DNA of 14,706 bases from an uncultured Actinomycetes bacterium. Its GTDB lineage: Bacteria > Actinomycetota > CALGFH01. Under the pieces are notes generated by a model that saw only the letters and a list, made by a program, of their open reading frames with translations, was not told the origin of the DNA and did not search any database. Location of the stretch: assembly GCA_937881255.1 (NCBI GenBank), contig CALGFH010000081.1, positions 1 through 14,706 of the forward strand, in the 5' to 3' direction. Shown piece after piece: positions 12,412 through 14,706 of the stretch (its first letter is position 1; every line of letters starts with the position of its first letter). The position numbers were made by a program, and so were the translations under genes.

Positions 12412-13566
12412 TCACCGGGCGCCCTCAAGGACCCCGCAGAGGGACTCGAGGCTTTCGAGGTTATGGCCGGCCAGGAACACGTCGACGTGGGGCAGGGCGG
12501 CGGCCATGCCGCGGGCCAGCGGCTCGTAGCGGGGGCTGCCCTTGAGCGGGTTGACCCAGATCAGCCGGTGGGAGAGGCGGGACAGCCGGGCCACCTGGGC
12601 GGCCAGCAGGGCCGGCTCGCCCCGCTCCAGCCCGTCGGAGCAGAGCACCACCACCGCCCCCCGCATGGCCACGTGCTGGGACCAGCGGTCGAGCAGCTCC
12701 TTGAGGGAGGCGCCGATGCGGGTGCCGCCGTTCCAGTCGACCACCGCGGCCGCGACCTCGCGCAGGGCGTCGTCCGGCTCGGAGCGCGCCAGCGCCCTGG
12801 TCACCCTGGTCAGCCGGGTCCCGAAGCAGAACACCTCGACCCGGCGCCCGGCCCGCATGGCCGCGAAGCCGAACTGCATCAGGGCCCGCGAGTAGGCCGA
12901 CATCGACCCGGAGACGTCCAGGATCAGGACCAGCGGCCGGACCCGGCGGCGGCGGTCCCGCCAGGCCCGCCGGAACGGCTCGCCCTGGGTGCGCAGCGAC
13001 GCCCGCAGGGTGCGGCGCTGGTCGAAGCGGCGGCCGTAGGGCGACGGCCGGTAGCGGCGGCTGTGCCGGGTCGGCAGGTGCACGGCCAGGGCCCGGATGA
13101 CGTGGTCGGCGGCGATCCGCTCGGTCTCGGACAGCTCGTCGAACGACTTGGCCCGCAGCACCTCGGCCCCGCTGGCCAGGACCCCGACGGTCCCCTCGCC
13201 GTCGGTGGCCCCCTCGGCCGGCTCCCAGGACTCCTCGGAGAAGCCCTGGTCGAGCACCACCTCCAGCTCCGGCGGCTCGCCCATGCGCTGCTCCTGGCCG
13301 CTGATCATGGCCATGACGTCGCGGGACCGGGTCGGGAACCACTCGTCGAAGGCGGCGTCGTAGGCGGCCAGGTCCTCCTTGCGGGCCACCATGGCCACCC
13401 GCCCGGCCCAGTAGATGCCCGTGCGGTCGATCCGGTCCAGGGCGGCCACGGCCCGGCAGAAGGTCAGGATCCGCCCGGTCCCCACCGCCATCCCCCGCGT
13501 GCGCAGCAGCCGCCCGAACCCGACCAGCCGCTGGAGCCCAGCCTCGGCCACCACCTCGGTGGTCAT
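12412..13566 (-). CDS. coxE: CoxE-like VWA domain protein
   Basis: The 384-residue protein is of the CoxE type (VWA-containing CoxE family), which works with the CoxD AAA+ ATPase in maturation of molybdenum hydroxylases; in CO dehydrogenase the CoxDEF proteins are linked to building the Cu-S-Mo site. The N-terminal 200 residues are helical and charged. The VWA domain starts near 210 with the metal-site motif DVSGSMS (D217, S219, S221), T282 in GGTRIGASL and D311 in LCSDGLERGEP, a CoxE hallmark. The end, GHNLESLESLCGVLEG, is also typical. The start ATG 13566 overlaps the CoxD stop (ATGA). moaE follows after 23 bp. It is complete and intact. Confidence 0.93.
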   Translation of the reverse strand: MTTEVVAEAGLQRLVGFGRLLRTRGMAVGTGRILTFCRAVAALDRIDRTGIYWAGRVAMVARKEDLAAYDAAFDEWFPTRSRDVMAMISGQEQRMGEPPELEVVLDQGFSEESWEPAEGATDGEGTVGVLASGAEVLRAKSFDELSETERIAADHVIRALAVHLPTRHSRRYRPSPYGRRFDQRRTLRASLRTQGEPFRRAWRDRRRRVRPLVLILDVSGSMSAYSRALMQFGFAAMRAGRRVEVFCFGTRLTRVTRALARSEPDDALREVAAAVVDWNGGTRIGASLKELLDRWSQHVAMRGAVVVLCSDGLERGEPALLAAQVARLSRLSHRLIWVNPLKGSPRYEPLARGMAAALPHVDVFLAGHNLESLESLCGVLEGAR

Positions 13567-14462
13567 TCCGTTCCCAGCACCTGGCCGAGGCGCGCGCGGA
13601 CCAGCTCCAGGTCCTCGTGGTCCTTGAGCAGCGCGCCCAGGGTGGCGGCGGCCTGCTCGGGCTCCAGCCGGGTCGCGCCCAGGAAGGTCAGGGCCTGCGA
13701 CCAGTCGATCGTCTCGGCCACCCCGGGGCGCTTGGCCACGTCCATCTCCCGCAGCCGGGCCACCGCCTCGGCGACCTGGCGGGCCAGGGCCTCGGGGACC
13801 TCGGGGGCGCGGACGCGCACGATCTCGACCTCCCGGGCCACCGACGGGTGGTCGATCCAGTGGTACAGGCAGCGGCGCTTGAGGGCGTCGTGCAGCTCCC
13901 GGGTCCGGTTGGAGGTGATGATCACCGCCGGCGGCCGGTCGGCCGCGACCCGGCCGATCTCGGGGATGGTGACCGCGAACTCGCTCAGCACCTCGAGCAG
14001 GAAGGCCTCGAACTCGTCGTCGGCCCGGTCCAGCTCGTCGATCAGCAGCACCGCCCGGGACCCGGCCCGCACCGCGGCCAGCAGCGGCCGCTCGACCAGG
14101 AACTCGGGCCCGAACAGGTCGGCCTGGCCCTCGCCCAGCTGGGCGGCCCGGACGGCGATGAGCTGGCGCGAGTAGTCCCACTCGTACAGGGCCTGGCTGG
14201 CGTCGATCCCCTCGTAGCACTGGAGGCGGACCAGCTCGCGGTCGAGCAGGGCCGACAGCACCTTGGCGACCTCGGTCTTGCCGACCCCGGCCTCGCCCTC
14301 CAGCAGCAGCGGCTTGTCCAGGTGCAGGGCCAGGTAGACGGCCGTGGCCAGGCCCCGGTCGGCCAGGTAGGCGTGGTCGGCCAGGGCCGTCTCGAGCTCG
14401 TCGACGGAACCGAAGCCGAGGGCGCCGGCACCCGGCGCCCTCGGGGTGTGCGCGCCGTTCAG
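13563..14462 (-). CDS. coxD: CoxD-like AAA+ ATPase (MoxR family)
   Basis: The product is a MoxR-type AAA+ ATPase that, with the VWA partner, acts as a chaperone in activating the CO dehydrogenase-type enzyme. In the frame from 14462 (299 residues) one sees GFGSVDELETALADHAYLAD, Walker A GEAGVGKTE (56-64, K62), Walker B AVLLIDELDRAD (D142, E143), sensor-1 IITSNRTREL (N185) and DALKRRCLYHWIDHP. From the window edge to the Walker A there is no ATG, GTG or TTG in this frame; the first GTG (14261) lies after Walker A and cannot be the start. CTG 14462 overlaps the upstream TGA as CTGA, has AAGGGG ten bases upstream, and gives a normal-length protein, so I infer it as start. A very strong hairpin covers codons 7-16. 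Confidence 0.88.
   Translation of the reverse strand: MNGAHTPRAPGAGALGFGSVDELETALADHAYLADRGLATAVYLALHLDKPLLLEGEAGVGKTEVAKVLSALLDRELVRLQCYEGIDASQALYEWDYSRQLIAVRAAQLGEGQADLFGPEFLVERPLLAAVRAGSRAVLLIDELDRADDEFEAFLLEVLSEFAVTIPEIGRVAADRPPAVIITSNRTRELHDALKRRCLYHWIDHPSVAREVEIVRVRAPEVPEALARQVAEAVARLREMDVAKRPGVAETIDWSQALTFLGATRLEPEQAAATLGALLKDHEDLELVRARLGQVLGTE
14416..14444 (-). repeat. Perfect 13-bp inverted repeat with 3-nt loop at the start of coxD
   Basis: The arms 14416-14428 and 14432-14444 are exact reverse complements, almost entirely G and C, around a 3-base loop. It is not followed by a T-run on the minus strand, so it is not a classical intrinsic terminator. It lies about 18 bases inside the coxD frame from the inferred CTG start and could hinder or time ribosome entry. 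Confidence 0.8.
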
Positions 14463-14706
14463 CTCGACCTTGCCCCTTCGATCGCCCGCCGGACCAGCAC
14501 CTTGGCCAGGTGCTGGCGGTACTCGGAGGAGGCCAGGGCGTCGTTGGGCGGGCTGGTGCCCTCCAGCGCCTGCTCGGCCGCGGCCGCCGGGTCGGACCCG
14601 GAGGCCAGCGCCTGCTCGACCGCGCTGGCCCGCAGGGGGGTCTCCCCCATGTTGGTCAGGGCCAGGTTGACCCCGCCGTTGCTGGCCACCGCGGCCACGC
14701 CCACGA
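14459..14706 (-). CDS. coxM: CoxM-like CO dehydrogenase FAD-binding (medium) subunit, C-terminal fragment
   Basis: Only the last 81 or so residues are visible; the gene enters from the right edge. They fit the C-terminal domain of the FAD-binding medium subunit of molybdenum hydroxylases: VNLALTNMGETPLRASAVEQ followed by a helical end with ASSEYRQHLAKVLVRRAIEGA, which is the family's closing signature. This subunit passes electrons from the iron-sulfur subunit to FAD and the respiratory chain. The adjacent CoxD and CoxE genes support CO dehydrogenase or a close relative rather than a xanthine dehydrogenase. The stop TGA overlaps the inferred CTG start of coxD. Without the large subunit one cannot tell a true CO dehydrogenase (form I) from related enzymes. 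Confidence 0.8.
   Translation of the reverse strand, partial: VGVAAVASNGGVNLALTNMGETPLRASAVEQALASGSDPAAAAEQALEGTSPPNDALASSEYRQHLAKVLVRRAIEGARSS

Noticed and set aside
12463..14175. 570-residue plus-strand open frame
   Set aside because: Antisense shadow of the CoxE- and CoxD-like genes.

Overview
This is a very GC-rich window with dense, overlapping genes and a strong G/C bias at third codon positions. Its gene families (an Rv0433-like carboxylate-amine ligase, a membrane-anchored actinobacterial protein family of unknown function, a form of the aerobic CO dehydrogenase cluster) point to an uncultured or deep-branching actinobacterium. Nearly all genes lie on the minus strand; only a disrupted gene at 2680-3286 and a small cupin at 5216-5536 are on the plus strand.

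Layout, following minus-strand transcription from the right edge: the C-terminal end of a CoxM-like flavoprotein (14459 to the edge), a CoxD-like AAA+ ATPase (13563-14462) and a CoxE-like VWA protein (12412-13566). These are followed after 23 bp by moaE (11963-12388) and moaA (10944-11970). The block therefore joins CO dehydrogenase maturation genes to molybdenum cofactor genes, which such an enzyme needs. Next come a HIT hydrolase (10389-10853) and a translationally coupled trio at 7723-10280: a membrane-anchored protein, a soluble protein sharing its C-terminal domain, and a second YbdK-type ligase. A clear TPP riboswitch (7608-7694) then controls a CytX-like hydroxymethylpyrimidine transporter (6210-7601) and a coupled DUF2461 gene (5533-6213). 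The cupin gene converges on DUF2461 and diverges from a leucyl aminopeptidase (3651-5159). A shortened 2H phosphoesterase-like gene (3283-3630) converges on the disrupted plus-strand gene. Last, a YbdK-type ligase (1355-2515), an M20 amidohydrolase (120-1358) and the start of an unknown acidic protein (1-115) form another coupled operon.

The most striking feature is repeated local scrambling of otherwise well-conserved genes. The second YbdK gene contains a 173-bp divergent tandem duplication plus a 5-bp duplication, and moaA contains a 46-bp divergent tandem duplication. In each of these two genes, deleting the extra bases restores a full-length frame of normal family size (363 and 326 residues). 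The gene at 2680-3286 carries an out-of-place segment that resembles part of an M14-type peptidase. The 2H gene seems to have lost its second catalytic motif. The simplest reading is a contig joined from related strains or species; a biological explanation (recombination between paralogs or partial duplications) has to be excluded by read mapping.

Other points of interest are two gene pairs whose only plausible start is a CTG overlapping the upstream stop (CTGA), a perfect 13-bp hairpin just inside the coxD start, two convergent gene pairs that share a CTAG stop, and the placement of DUF2461 under TPP control. I saw no tRNA, rRNA, CRISPR array, insertion sequence or phage gene.
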